A stretch of 64,000 nt of DNA from Bacteroides sp. (GCA_021201335.1 JAJQFD010000044.1:26356-90355); one strand, 5' to 3'; positions 16,312 through 25,239 are shown, counted from the first letter of the stretch. Numbers and translations: made by a program. The notes: a model not told the origin generated them from the sequence alone.

Positions 16312-16349
16312 CTGAAAATATCTTCCCTTGAAAATCCTAAAGATTAGAA

Positions 16350-17474
16350 TCAGTTATTGGGTTTAGGTTTGTTTTTTGAATCGTCTTCCGGCTTTTCTGC
16401 ATTTTCTTTCAATGCATCCGTTTTCTCGATATATAATGTCTGAGAAGGAAAAGCAAAGTTCAATCCGGCTTTATCGAATGAAGACAGGATCTCCATATTT
16501 ACATTCGAAGAAGTACGACCGATATCTCCTCCTTTCTCTATAAAATAGATGAAAGTTATCACCATTGCTGAATCCAGAAAATCAGAGAAATTGGCTATTA
16601 TTCCATCGGAAGCTACATCTTTAACGCGTGAAGGCATGTTTCGAAGCATCTCCATTGCTTCATTCATTTTTTCAGCGGTAGTATCATAGGTTAAACCGAT
16701 TTTCATTACTACCCTTCGACGGGGTTCGGAAGATACATTTACGATCGAAGCATCCGCAATCCTATAATTGGGAATGGTAATTATTCTATTATCGTAATTC
16801 ATCATTTTAGTACTGCGAACCCCTACATCCACAATGGCTCCTTCAAAACTATCAATCTGAATGGTATCCCCTATGGAGAAAGGTTTATCAGTAAGAATGG
16901 TAAATGCACCAAAAATGTTTTTAACCGTATCTTGTGCCGCCAGTGCAAAAGCAATACCCCCAATACCCAGTGTACCTAATAAAGCACTGATATTAACTCC
17001 CACATTGCTCAATGCCATAATAATACCGATAATCCAGATCAATACCAGCGTAGTTCGTTTAATAACCGGCATCATCTTACCAACCTGTCTGTGCCCCGTT
17101 TGTGCTCTTACCGGAGCTTCCCAATAGGTTTCAATCAGTCTCATTATAAGCTTGGCAGCAAACCAAGTAATATCCAGGACAATTAATATCCTATAAGCAT
17201 CGTCTACTGCTTTAACAAATCGATCGGGATACACCAACCGATGGATGGCTATCCAAATACCCAATAACACGATACCAAACAATAGAGGGGATTCCAAAGA
17301 ATCATAAAGAATACCATCCAATCGATTTCGTGTTTTCTTTGTTAATTTCTTCAACACCCTTCTATTGAATAATGAAACCAGCTTAGTAACAATGATTGTA
17401 CCTATAATAATTAGGATGGAAATGCCCCAGTTCTGAATGGTATTTCCCCAAACAACAGTATCTAACATGTTCAT
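16350..17474 (-). CDS. MscS-family mechanosensitive ion channel
   Basis: A 374-residue inner-membrane protein with about four to five membrane helices. The third carries the pore pattern GVNISALLGTLGIGGIAFAL followed by AAQDTVKNIFGAFTILTDKPFSIGD, the classic MscS core. The cytoplasmic beta domain has GAIVDVGVRSTKMMNYDNRI and TIPNYRIADA. The C terminus is a lysine-rich tail (KPEDDSKNKPKPNN). It releases solutes on hypo-osmotic shock. It is transcribed alone, convergent with the pncB side and divergent from the Fpg-like gene. Confidence 0.93.
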   Translation of the reverse strand: MNMLDTVVWGNTIQNWGISILIIIGTIIVTKLVSLFNRRVLKKLTKKTRNRLDGILYDSLESPLLFGIVLLGIWIAIHRLVYPDRFVKAVDDAYRILIVLDITWFAAKLIMRLIETYWEAPVRAQTGHRQVGKMMPVIKRTTLVLIWIIGIIMALSNVGVNISALLGTLGIGGIAFALAAQDTVKNIFGAFTILTDKPFSIGDTIQIDSFEGAIVDVGVRSTKMMNYDNRIITIPNYRIADASIVNVSSEPRRRVVMKIGLTYDTTAEKMNEAMEMLRNMPSRVKDVASDGIIANFSDFLDSAMVITFIYFIEKGGDIGRTSSNVNMEILSSFDKAGLNFAFPSQTLYIEKTDALKENAEKPEDDSKNKPKPNN

Positions 17475-17592
17475 TCTATTTTACTTGCGACCAATAACAA
17501 ACGTTTTGATCTACAATGGTTATTTTGATAATAATAACCATAGAACAGAAATTTTGTTCAATGGTCAGATCTGCAATAAGTTTATATTTCCC

Positions 17593-17645
17593 GCATAGAA
17601 TAGCTATTTCGGACAACTATTCTATGCTGAAGTTTTTTATCTTTG
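17593..17645 (+). promoter_or_regulatory. promoter and 11-bp inverted repeat upstream of Fpg-like gene
   Basis: GCATAGAATAG (17593-17603) pairs perfectly with CTATTCTATGC (17617-17627) across a 13-nt spacer. The -7 element TATCTTTG follows at 17638-17645, so the inverted repeat covers the -33 position. A dimeric repressor site is the simplest reading. TSS would be near 17652, about 40 nt before the ATG. Confidence 0.5.
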
Positions 17646-17690
17646 GAGATTCAAGTAATCATTTTGTAAAACTTCAAATCATTCAATATT

Positions 17691-18521
17691 ATGATGGAAT
17701 TGCCCGAAGTGATAACCATTTCCCGACAAGCCAATAAAGAATTGGCTGGAAAAGTTATCAGCCAGGTATTTATGCCAACCAACCCTCATAGATTTGCTTT
17801 TTTCTATGGAGAACCTGAAAGCTATAAACCTTTACTTACCGGAAAAAGGATTCTTTTGGTAGAAGGTTCGGAAATGTTTGTAGATATAAAGATGGATGAG
17901 GATACAACCCTGTCTATAGGAGATGGAGTTCGAATTACTTACGGAGACTCCCAGACCCAGATACCTGAGAAATACCAGTTACTGCTGGCATTTGCTGATA
18001 ATACTTTCCTGGCACTCACCATTACCATGTATGGCGTTATTTTTGCCTTTAAAGGAGAGATTGATAACATTTATCATCAGCAAAGCTTTCAAAAAGTCTC
18101 TCCCCTGAGTGATGCTTTTGATGAGAATTATTTTCTGAGTTTGTTTGAAACCGAAAAGAAAAAACTCTCGGCAAAAGCACTACTCGCCTCCGAACAACGT
18201 ATCCCAGGACTTGGTAACGGAGTGTTGCAGGATATTTTGTTTCGTGCAAAAATTAATCCTAAACGTAAAGTATTCACTTTATCTGCAGAGGAAAAGAAAA
18301 ATTTATTTCAAGTGGTAAAAAGCACATTGAAAGAGATGACTGAAGCTGGGGGAAGAAGCACAGAGACAGACTTTTACGGCAAGAAAGGAGGATATGAAAG
18401 CAGCCTATCTTCCAAAACATATAAAGATCCTTGTCCGGTTTGTGGGGGATTTATAATGAAAGAAGCGTATATGGGTGGTAGTGTTTATTATTGTTTGTAT
18501 TGTCAACCTTACCTGAAATAG
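17691..18521 (+). CDS. Fpg/Nei (endonuclease VIII)-like DNA glycosylase family protein, N-terminal Pro absent
   Basis: A 275-276-residue protein with the Fpg/Nei layout: N-terminal ELPEVITISRQANKEL, a middle helix-two-turn-helix region (ALLASEQRIPGLGNGVLQDILFRA) and a C-terminal zinc finger CPVCGGFIMKEAYMGGSVYYCLYCQ (four Cys). In active glycosylases the protein begins Met-Pro-Glu, with Pro2 as the Schiff-base nucleophile; here the sequence is Met-Met-Glu-Leu-Pro-Glu, so that Pro is replaced by Met (or absent if the second ATG at 17694 is used). Bacteroidetes have a subfamily of such proteins; DNA binding or a different lyase chemistry is possible. Confidence 0.8.
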   Translation: MMELPEVITISRQANKELAGKVISQVFMPTNPHRFAFFYGEPESYKPLLTGKRILLVEGSEMFVDIKMDEDTTLSIGDGVRITYGDSQTQIPEKYQLLLAFADNTFLALTITMYGVIFAFKGEIDNIYHQQSFQKVSPLSDAFDENYFLSLFETEKKKLSAKALLASEQRIPGLGNGVLQDILFRAKINPKRKVFTLSAEEKKNLFQVVKSTLKEMTEAGGRSTETDFYGKKGGYESSLSSKTYKDPCPVCGGFIMKEAYMGGSVYYCLYCQPYLK

Positions 18522-18606
18522 TTCCCAAAAAAGAAAAATTGTATTAAATAGTGAAACCTTTTTCTTTTATTTTCTGTTTCAATATAAACTTTAATTTATT
18601 GAATGT

Positions 18607-18837
18607 ATGAGAGATAGAATTAATAAAGGCAGCGTTATTGCAGAAGAAAATGTCAATCTTACCGGACATCCTGCAAAAGAAAAATTTGGTGAATGGAGTA
18701 CAAGTCTGAGTGATAAAACAGATATTGATACACTGAATGATCAACCTGAAACTCCGGAAACATGTGCCGAAAGAAGGCATAAAATAGATCAGATGGAGCA
18801 GGTAATTGAAGAGGATATCGAAAGAACGAAAGAATAA
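18607..18837 (+). CDS. small charged hypothetical protein
   Basis: A 76-residue hydrophilic protein (NKGSVIAEENVNLTGHPAKEKFGEW ... EEDIERTKE) rich in Glu, Asp and Lys with no hydrophobic core, probably disordered or helical. I recognise no family. It lies between the Fpg-like gene and a strong hairpin that could serve as its terminator, which supports it being a real transcription unit. Confidence 0.5.
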   Translation: MRDRINKGSVIAEENVNLTGHPAKEKFGEWSTSLSDKTDIDTLNDQPETPETCAERRHKIDQMEQVIEEDIERTKE

Positions 18838-18861
18838 GAAACATATTCATATTACAATAAA

Positions 18862-18900
18862 AACGCATGTAATCTTTATGAATAGAGGATTACATGCGTT
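18862..18900 (+). terminator. hairpin terminator after the 76-aa gene
   Basis: AACGCATGTAATC (18862-18874) pairs with GATTACATGCGTT (18888-18900), a 13-bp perfect stem with a 13-nt loop, followed by TGTTGTTC. The T-run is weak but the stem is strong. Confidence 0.6.
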
Positions 18901-19351
18901 TGTTGTTCATCAAAACCTTATGCAGCCCAGGGCAGACCCTACCGGGATTTGACTCAAATGCTACCGGAATCCAATCAATATACTACTGGCTTTCTAATAT
19001 AATTAAGCTATCCAAAATAATGTAACAACATACAGTTACTTTAGAGAATTTATTCAAAAAAGTATCACCAGTAACATAATTCTTCTTAATCCATTGAATA
19101 TAAACATATTAATTCCTTCGTTTTTAATTTTTCTATACCATATAACATACACAAGTCACATACCAGATAATGCATTTATTAAACTAAGAAAAATTGAATT
19201 ATAACTATAAATCAATGAATTTCCCACATAACTCCCTTCCTTAATTCAGGAAAGAAGCACTCTGTTTATTGCGAACGAAAAAGATAAAAAACAGTGGTTA
19301 AACAAATGATGGCACCAAATGTTATATAAAAACAATAATAAGCTAAACCAC
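18901..19351. other. intergenic region without gene
   Basis: Roughly 450 bp, AT-rich except for a short block near 18930-18975 in which CTACCGG occurs twice about 22 bp apart. I see no tRNA, no coding frame with support and no clear promoter here. Confidence 0.5.
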
Positions 19352-19777
19352 ATGAAAAAGTTACCTTTATTATTTGTTCTTCTTTCGATGCTTTACTCCT
19401 TTAGTTCCTGTCATTCCGACGATGAACCCTATATTCATTTCAAAACAGCAGATGGAGAAATCATTACTAATAAAACAATTCCAGTGAATCTTAATAGTGA
19501 AATAGAATTATATGTAGACATTGGCTATGAAGAGGCACGTGATGAGAATAACCTCATTCACTATGAACGTAAAATTGACGACGGCCAGGTTATTGACTTG
19601 ACATTTACCGGAGATCTAGATATTCTGACAATAGGAGCCTTTAACAATCTATTGATTGAAAAATCCAAAATTAATCTTTCATTTAATGAAGGGGGCGTTG
19701 AATCCGGTTCAATTGTAACTATTATTGTAAGGGATAACGGAAGGTTAATGAATACCCTGATTTTTGAAGTAAGATAA
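19352..19777 (+). CDS. hypothetical lipoprotein
   Basis: A 141-residue protein beginning MKKLPLLFVLLSMLYSFSSC, a lipoprotein signal with the acylated Cys at residue 20, so it is likely attached to the outer membrane. The mature part is acidic and beta-rich (EPYIHFKTADGEIITNKTIPV ... SGSIVTIIVRDNGR). No family recognised. The in-frame ATG at 19319 would put 11 polar residues before the signal and is less likely. A DUF4421-like gene follows at 19840 with its own promoter. Confidence 0.7.
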   Translation: MKKLPLLFVLLSMLYSFSSCHSDDEPYIHFKTADGEIITNKTIPVNLNSEIELYVDIGYEEARDENNLIHYERKIDDGQVIDLTFTGDLDILTIGAFNNLLIEKSKINLSFNEGGVESGSIVTIIVRDNGRLMNTLIFEVR

Positions 19778-19826
19778 CCGTCCAAATAAATCAATATATA
19801 CTCTGAAGATTCATCGGGTAAATAAC

Positions 19827-19834
19827 TATCTTTG
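19827..19834 (+). promoter_or_regulatory. -7 element 5 nt before the ATG at 19840
   Basis: TATCTTTG is a perfect -7 element. With the usual distance to the start of transcription, the mRNA would begin at or next to the ATG, so the message may be leaderless or start inside the gene. Confidence 0.45.
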
Positions 19835-19839
19835 CGCCG

Positions 19840-20853
19840 ATGAAGAATGAACATTCTATATCGCTGCATCTCGGAAAATCTGTTTTAAGTATTTCGAAAA
19901 CAGCTATTCTGTTCTTAATTCTTTGCTCTCATGCCGAAGAAATCTGCGCACAAAGAGATTCTACTTATATCGGCGACTTTCCTCAAGACCTCTTTCTCCG
20001 AACGTATGTATATAAAAAGTTCATGAATCTTTCCCATGAAATTCAGGAAGGTAATGAAACAACCTATCAACCTAACACTCCGGTCGGCTTAGGTTTAGGA
20101 GTTAATTTCAAGAATTTCTCTTTATTCGGTGGTATTGCCTTCGATTTTATGCGTGATAAAAAGCGGGGAAAAACAACTTCTTACGATTTTCAATATCACT
20201 ATTACGGTAAGAAATTCCTGGCAGATATCTTTTTTCAAAACTACAAAGGATTTTATGTAGAAGATGAAAAGCTGGAAAATGTATTCTATCAATATCCTGA
20301 TTTGAAGCTTATCCAGTATGGTATCTATGGAGAATATATCTTTAATCATAACAAATACTCCTACCGGGCCGGATTCTATCAACGGGAAAGACAATTGAAA
20401 TCTACCGGAAGTTTCCAATTGGGAGGAGGCATATACTATAACGGTCTCTCCGGCAATGAAACCTTTCTGCCTGAGGGAGAGCAGCGGTATTCCAATTACC
20501 AACTGAGTATCAATGGGGGCTATGCACATACATTTGTGATTAAACATGATTTTTATATCTCACTTGCTTTATCGGTTGGATTGAGTCTGGGAAACAAAAG
20601 CCTCAGCAATTTTTTTAAAGATATAGAAATTTCTCCCAATATGTTTCCCCGTCTGTCTGCTGGCTATAACGGCAAGACCTGGTCTTTAGGATTGAATGTT
20701 ATTATCAATCGGATTTATGTATCGCAATCAGATGATATGAAACTAATGTTCGATACCGGAAAATTCACTCTCAGCTTCACCAAACGATTTGACATCCGTA
20801 CAAAGAAAACAGGAAAGTATCTCTACTCGCTTCCTTATTTTAAGGAGAAATAA
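19840..20853 (+). CDS. DUF4421-like outer-membrane-associated protein
   Basis: A 337-residue protein with a signal-like segment (residues 18-37, ending CAQ). The body is many alternating beta strands with aromatic ends: VGLGLGVNFKNFSLFGGIAF, YDFQYHYYGKKFLADIFF, YSYRAGFYQRERQLKSTGSF and LSAGYNGKTWSLGLNVIIN. This is typical of a Bacteroidetes beta-barrel family close to DUF4421. Function is unknown; a membrane barrel is likely from the pattern. The start context is unusual (see the -7 element just upstream). Confidence 0.7.
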   Translation: MKNEHSISLHLGKSVLSISKTAILFLILCSHAEEICAQRDSTYIGDFPQDLFLRTYVYKKFMNLSHEIQEGNETTYQPNTPVGLGLGVNFKNFSLFGGIAFDFMRDKKRGKTTSYDFQYHYYGKKFLADIFFQNYKGFYVEDEKLENVFYQYPDLKLIQYGIYGEYIFNHNKYSYRAGFYQRERQLKSTGSFQLGGGIYYNGLSGNETFLPEGEQRYSNYQLSINGGYAHTFVIKHDFYISLALSVGLSLGNKSLSNFFKDIEISPNMFPRLSAGYNGKTWSLGLNVIINRIYVSQSDDMKLMFDTGKFTLSFTKRFDIRTKKTGKYLYSLPYFKEK

Positions 20854-20958
20854 AATAACAGATAAATTAAATCAACTCTTATTTTCCGCAAAAAATGATA
20901 AGTTACTATATGAATATATCTTGTATCTTTGTCATAAAGTTATTAATCAATAAAAACG

Positions 20959-21234
20959 ATGAATATGGAAAAAGAATTTTGTCAAAGTTGCGGTATGCCT
21001 CTTACGGCTGAACATTACAGTAAAAATGTCGATGGTAGTGTAAATACTGAATATTGCGCCTATTGTTTTAAAGACGGTAATTTCTCTGAAAATGTAACCA
21101 TGGATGAAATGATCGAACACTGTTTGCAATACATTGATGAATTTAATCAGGATAGTGAAACAAAATTTAGCAAGGAAGAGGCACGTGCGCAAATGAAACA
21201 GTTTTTCCCGACACTGAAACGCTGGAAAGCATAA
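20959..21234 (+). CDS. stand-alone zinc-ribbon protein
   Basis: A 91-residue protein: EFCQSCGMPLTAEHY ... EYCAYCFKDGNFSENVTMDEM ... FFPTLKRWKA. The two CxxC pairs fit a single zinc site and the whole protein corresponds to the N-terminal module of the AraC fusions at 7720 and 21325. Role unknown; such proteins are often called putative zinc-ribbon proteins. The -7 element TATCTTTG is at 20934-20941. The fused version lies 90 nt downstream, which suggests a duplication followed by fusion. Confidence 0.85.
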   Translation: MNMEKEFCQSCGMPLTAEHYSKNVDGSVNTEYCAYCFKDGNFSENVTMDEMIEHCLQYIDEFNQDSETKFSKEEARAQMKQFFPTLKRWKA

Positions 21235-21324
21235 TCGTATATCTATAGTTATCCTGCATGGAAAGATTACTTCGGATTTTTAGATAATTCTTTCCATGTT
21301 GGATTCTTTTTTTTATATTTCAGC

Positions 21325-22365
21325 ATGAAAAACTGCACCTGCCAGAGTTGTGGCATGCCCCTTTTCCGGGATGATATGTATGGCACCGGGGAGAATGGCC
21401 TTCCCATTGAAGATTATTGCGTTCATTGTTATAAAGATGGTGAATTTACCGAAGATGTAACGATGGATGAAATGATCCGTCTATGTGTTCGTTATGTTCA
21501 AGGTAATTCACGAAACGTGGCTATGGTCAGCATGAAGCTACAATACCCGCGTCTGAAGCGTTGGGCCAGGAAAGAGGAAACGCAGCATGAATACCATAAA
21601 TCCATTAACCGGGTATTGGAATATATTCAGGATCATCTTCACCAAGAAATGGAATTAAAAACCCTGGCTTCCGTAGCTAATATCTCTCCCTATCATTTCC
21701 ACCGGATTTTTAAATCAACTATTGGAGAATCTGTTGCGGCTTATGTACAACGTTTGCGGCTGGAATATGTGGCTGAGCAATTAAAAGACTCTCCATTAAG
21801 TTTGGGAGAACTGGCAGAAAAGACAGGATATAGTAGTGAACAAGCTCTATCGCGTGCTTTCAAGAAATACTTTAACATTCCACCTACCGTATTTAAGGCT
21901 TCCTTCTTCCAGGAAAAATATGGTAACGAATTAACACCCCGCGTGTGTAAGGTAGCTGAGAAATATATTATTTATCTACGGGAAGAAAAACCGGATACCA
22001 ATAGTTGGCAGCGACTTTATATGTATGCCATAATAAACCGTTTACTTACGGATACAACGGAATCTATTGAAATTATTAAGGATAGAAATTACCACCCCTG
22101 CCTCAGCACCGGTCAACTTGTGACACCGAACAAGCATGTGGATTCCATCACATTACCAGACGGACTTTATGCTATCTTTACCCACAAAGGCAGCCTCGGA
22201 AAAATACCCGAACTCTTTCAGACAATAATGTATTATTGGATGCCGAAAAGTAAGTACAAACTGACTCCGCTGAGTATGCCGTATGTGAAGTTTTTAAATA
22301 ATCCGACGATGGTTAAAGAAGAAGATTTGTTGACGGAAATTTATGTACCTGTGACGGAAAAATAA
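21325..22365 (+). CDS. zinc-ribbon / AraC / GyrI-like fusion regulator (second copy)
   Basis: A 346-residue paralogue of 7720-8877. Zinc ribbon at 5-80 (CQSCGMPLFRDD, DYCVHCYKDGEF, LKRWARKEE). AraC helix-turn-helix at about 95-195 (LASVANISPYHFHRIFKSTI, SSEQALSRAFKKYFNIPP). Shortened GyrI-like domain at about 240-345 (SITLPDGLYAIFTHKGSLGK, LLTEIYVPV). A transcription regulator with an effector domain; the ligand is unknown. It directly follows the stand-alone zinc-ribbon gene with the same strand and is probably cotranscribed. Confidence 0.85.
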   Translation: MKNCTCQSCGMPLFRDDMYGTGENGLPIEDYCVHCYKDGEFTEDVTMDEMIRLCVRYVQGNSRNVAMVSMKLQYPRLKRWARKEETQHEYHKSINRVLEYIQDHLHQEMELKTLASVANISPYHFHRIFKSTIGESVAAYVQRLRLEYVAEQLKDSPLSLGELAEKTGYSSEQALSRAFKKYFNIPPTVFKASFFQEKYGNELTPRVCKVAEKYIIYLREEKPDTNSWQRLYMYAIINRLLTDTTESIEIIKDRNYHPCLSTGQLVTPNKHVDSITLPDGLYAIFTHKGSLGKIPELFQTIMYYWMPKSKYKLTPLSMPYVKFLNNPTMVKEEDLLTEIYVPVTEK

Positions 22366-22475
22366 AGCATACCAACCTTTTGTTCATCACCCCTTTTCGA
22401 CTTCTATAGAATCATTAACTTATTAGTTCGAAAAAGTTTCATTAATTTTGTACCCCAATAAACAAGAAAAGTAAG

Positions 22476-23144
22476 ATGAACAATAAAATAACCTTCGCGG
22501 ACATTAAAAATTCTCATGAGATCAGAACCTACATAAAACAAGCAGATGCTTCGCTCGAAGTGCTGGGCTACACAGAACATTCTTTTGCCCATGCTACCAA
22601 ATGTGCTGAAGTAGCCGGTAAACTTCTGGAAGAACTTGAATATAACCAACATCAGGTACAACTGGCCCGGATTGCAGGTTTTATGCACGACATTGGTAAT
22701 ATTGTTAACCGATCGGACCATGCTCAGAGTGGTGCAATCATGGCTTTTCGTTTGCTAGATAAGATGGGGATGTCACCGGAAGATACGGCTACTATTGTCA
22801 CAGCTATTGGTAACCACGATGAAGCTACCGCTTATCCGGTAAATGCAGTAGCAGCTGCCCTTATTATTGCGGATAAAACAGATGTACGTCGCAGCCGGGT
22901 CCGTAACCGGGAAACCATATATACAGATATTCACGACCGGGTAAATTATGCGGTAAAGAAAAGTGAAATCGGACTGAATAAAGAATCTGAAACCCTGACT
23001 CTCTTTCTGACGATTGATACAGATATCTGTCCAGTGATGGATTACTTTGAGATATTCCTGGATCGTATGTTACTTTGTCGCAAAGCAGCAGAGTTCTTTG
23101 GGCTTCACTTCCGGTTGAATATTAATAATAATTCTTTGTTATAA
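22476..23144 (+). CDS. HD-domain phosphohydrolase
   Basis: A 222-residue protein with the HD metal-binding motif: H at EHSFAHATKCAEVAG, HD in GFMHDIGNIVNRSDHAQSG, and a downstream D in ADKTDVRRSRVRNRETIYTDIHDR. This is the HDIG-type arrangement of hydrolases acting on nucleotides or other phosphates; the substrate cannot be told. TAATTTTG at 22443-22450 is a good -7 element. It is convergent with the LytTR/LytS pair. Confidence 0.82.
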   Translation: MNNKITFADIKNSHEIRTYIKQADASLEVLGYTEHSFAHATKCAEVAGKLLEELEYNQHQVQLARIAGFMHDIGNIVNRSDHAQSGAIMAFRLLDKMGMSPEDTATIVTAIGNHDEATAYPVNAVAAALIIADKTDVRRSRVRNRETIYTDIHDRVNYAVKKSEIGLNKESETLTLFLTIDTDICPVMDYFEIFLDRMLLCRKAAEFFGLHFRLNINNNSLL

Positions 23145-23166
23145 CTCTTCCAAAGACAAAACAACC

Positions 23167-23919
23167 TCAAATATCGATCCATTTTTTAAATGCATTAACC
23201 CGCTCCCGGCTAACCAGAATATCTTCCTGATCCTTCCAGTTTTCCAAAATAATCTTTAAGCGGCTTGACGAATATGCTATAATATCCCGGATAGCCGGAT
23301 AGCGTACAATAAAATTTCGGCTAACCCGGAAGAAAACTCCGGAATCAATTAATTGCTCTATCTTCTCCAATGAATAATCAATGGGATAATGCTTTCCGGC
23401 ATCCGTCATCAGAAAGTTACAACGTTCCCGCACATAAAAACAGCTGATACAAGAAGTTGGGATAGATTTATAATGTTCCCCAATCTTTATCAAGAATCGT
23501 TCTTTAACGGAAGGTTGCAGGTGTCGAATGACGGTTTCAAGCCTGATATAATCTAGATACCGACAGTGAAAAACCTTAAACTTTTCCAATGCTTGCTTGA
23601 GTTCTAACTGTATAATAGGCTTTAGTAGATAATCCACACTGTTTATCTTAAAAGCTTTTAATGTATAAGTGTCGTAAGCAGTCGTAAAGATCACAGGGGT
23701 CCGGATTTCGCAAGCTTCAAATATCTCAAAACAAATACCATCTTCCAATTGAATATCCATCAGAATGAGCTCTGGCGGCGGATGCTGAAGAAACCAATTA
23801 ATCGCCTGTTCTACCGAACGCAAAACATCGACCACTTCGATTGCCGGATCAATTGCATCCAGCAAACGAAGTAATTTATCAGAAGCAGGTTGCTCGTCTT
23901 CGATAATTAATATTCTCAT
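23167..23919 (-). CDS. LytTR-family response regulator
   Basis: A 250-residue protein with a receiver domain (ILIIEDEQPASDKLLRLL, phospho-acceptor Asp in ELILMDIQLEDG, the switch T in VIFTTAYDTY, and the Lys in VDYLLKPI). A LytTR DNA-binding domain follows (about 150-250: FLIKIGEHYKSIPTSCISCF, IDYSLEKIEQLI, FFRVSRNFIVRYPAI). Its start overlaps the LytS-like kinase stop by four bases, so it is the partner of that kinase. LytTR regulators bind direct repeats upstream of target genes. Confidence 0.92.
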   Translation of the reverse strand: MRILIIEDEQPASDKLLRLLDAIDPAIEVVDVLRSVEQAINWFLQHPPPELILMDIQLEDGICFEIFEACEIRTPVIFTTAYDTYTLKAFKINSVDYLLKPIIQLELKQALEKFKVFHCRYLDYIRLETVIRHLQPSVKERFLIKIGEHYKSIPTSCISCFYVRERCNFLMTDAGKHYPIDYSLEKIEQLIDSGVFFRVSRNFIVRYPAIRDIIAYSSSRLKIILENWKDQEDILVSRERVNAFKKWIDI

Positions 23920-24940
23920 ATATTATTCCTTACAAGCGGTAATTTGACAATAAACAAATGATTCTTGTGAATGACTTGCATCTCTTTTCCCAAAATTAGT
24001 TTCACTCTTTCTCCCAAATTAGTTAATCCAGTCCCTGACGAAGTTTTAATAATATTTTTCTTCTGGATGTGATTAGCTACGAGAATGTTATCTCCTTCCC
24101 GATAAATTCTGATCCATAAAGGCTCTTGCTGGGACATAATATTATGTTTGAAAGCATTCTCCACCAATAGCTGTAAAGATACGGGGATTATTTGAAACTG
24201 ATTTGGCTGGTCGAACACAATTTCTAATAGTACTTTCTCTTCTACTCTTTCCCGTTGTAAATCGTAATATTGCTGTACAAAACTCAATTCTTCGGTTAGG
24301 GGGATTAAGTCTGTTTCTTCCTTGTCAAGAATATACCGATAAACTTCCGATAATTTCCGGATATAGCTGTCTGCTCTTTTCGTGTTCACATAAATTAGTT
24401 CTGAGAGAGTATTGAGACTATTGAAAAGAAAATGAGGATTGACCTGCGTTTTCAGGTTTTTGTATCTGTATTTCAGATTTTCTTCCCGCAATTGTTGCTC
24501 ACGGTCAATAGCCTGCCTCCAGTTTATATAGAAATAAAAGATGGCTGAAATAATGACACCAATCGTAACAGAAATAAAAGCCCCAGTAAACTCCCGTTTC
24601 CATAGAATATTCAGAAAGCCGGTGGTATCCCATCCTTTGATTAAATATAGCAGGTAATTTCCAAGACCAAACAGAAAAAAGCTATCAGAAAAGTAGCCGC
24701 TACAAATACCAGAAGAGAAGGAATCAGTTTTTTCTTTAACTCTGAAACTGATCTTTTAGCATTTTCTAAAATCGTTCTACCAAACATATACCATACCGCG
24801 AGTATGGTTATCAGGTTGGTCGCTGTAAATATTGCTGTAGCAGCATCCCATAGAGAAGCCTCATGGGACCATTTTAAAAGAATTGGAACCAGTGCGCTAA
24901 GCATTAATGCACCCACAAAAGCTATTAATTTCTTTTTCAT
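23916..24940 (-). pseudogene. LytS-type histidine kinase, interrupted by a homopolymer frameshift
   Basis: The C-terminal frame (23916-24491 and upstream) carries the HisKA_7TM-like/LytS phospho-acceptor KTQVNPHFLFNSLNTLSELI, LLVENAFKHNI (N box) and GTGLTNLGERVKLILG (G box). The N-terminal frame (24641-24940) gives the first three membrane helices, MKKKLIAFVGALMLSALV through VAATFLIAFF. The two join exactly if one base is added to TTTTTT (24675-24680): LIAFF would continue LFGLGNYLLYLIKGWD and on into the kinase. The corrected protein is 341 residues, the usual size. As written the kinase is split in two. Confidence 0.8.
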
Positions 24941-25080
24941 GTCTTACAAATTTAGTTGTTTAATATGAATTACATCTGTAAAGTAATGACATGAAAAATG
25001 TGTTTAAAAAAAGATGTTGCCGAATGGAGGATTTAGAGAGGTGAATCGTAAAAGGCATTTCAGTTCTCTGAGATACGAAC

Positions 25081-25147
25081 AAAAAAAAGGCTACTTATCC
25101 CAAGCAGCCAATCTTCGTTAACCTTAAATCTAATACTATGAAAAACA
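25081..25147 (-). ncRNA. candidate small RNA, copy A of a three-member family
   Basis: On the minus strand TTTG (25181-25184), 20 nt, then TACATTTG (25153-25160) makes a full promoter. The predicted transcript starts near 25147, contains CATAGTATTAGATTTAAGG and GTTAAC, and ends in the hairpin GGCTGCTT/AAGTAGCC (25089-25109) followed by eight T. It is about 65 nt and has no usable reading frame. It lies between the McrC-like and LytS-like genes on their strand. The 5' half is nearly identical in copies B and C while the terminator stem differs, which points to conserved RNA function. Confidence 0.7.
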
Positions 25148-25239
25148 CAGTGCAAATGTAAAAGGGTTCGGCGAATAAGCCAAATTCTATAACGTTAAAC
25201 TGCTTTTTATAACACCGTTTAAGAATTTAGTTTCCTTTG

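Noticed and set aside
18930..18985. tRNA-like or attachment-site block with CTACCGG twice
   Set aside because: No cloverleaf could be drawn and no integrase or matching repeat was seen.
25138..25160. Plus-strand micro-ORFs MKNTVQM (25138), MKNTLQMY (37521) and MKNTVQRY (38824) repeated at three loci
   Set aside because: They are the reverse complement of the promoter and 5' half of the minus-strand RNA units; the TAnnTTTG elements and terminators on the minus strand explain the conservation better than a peptide.
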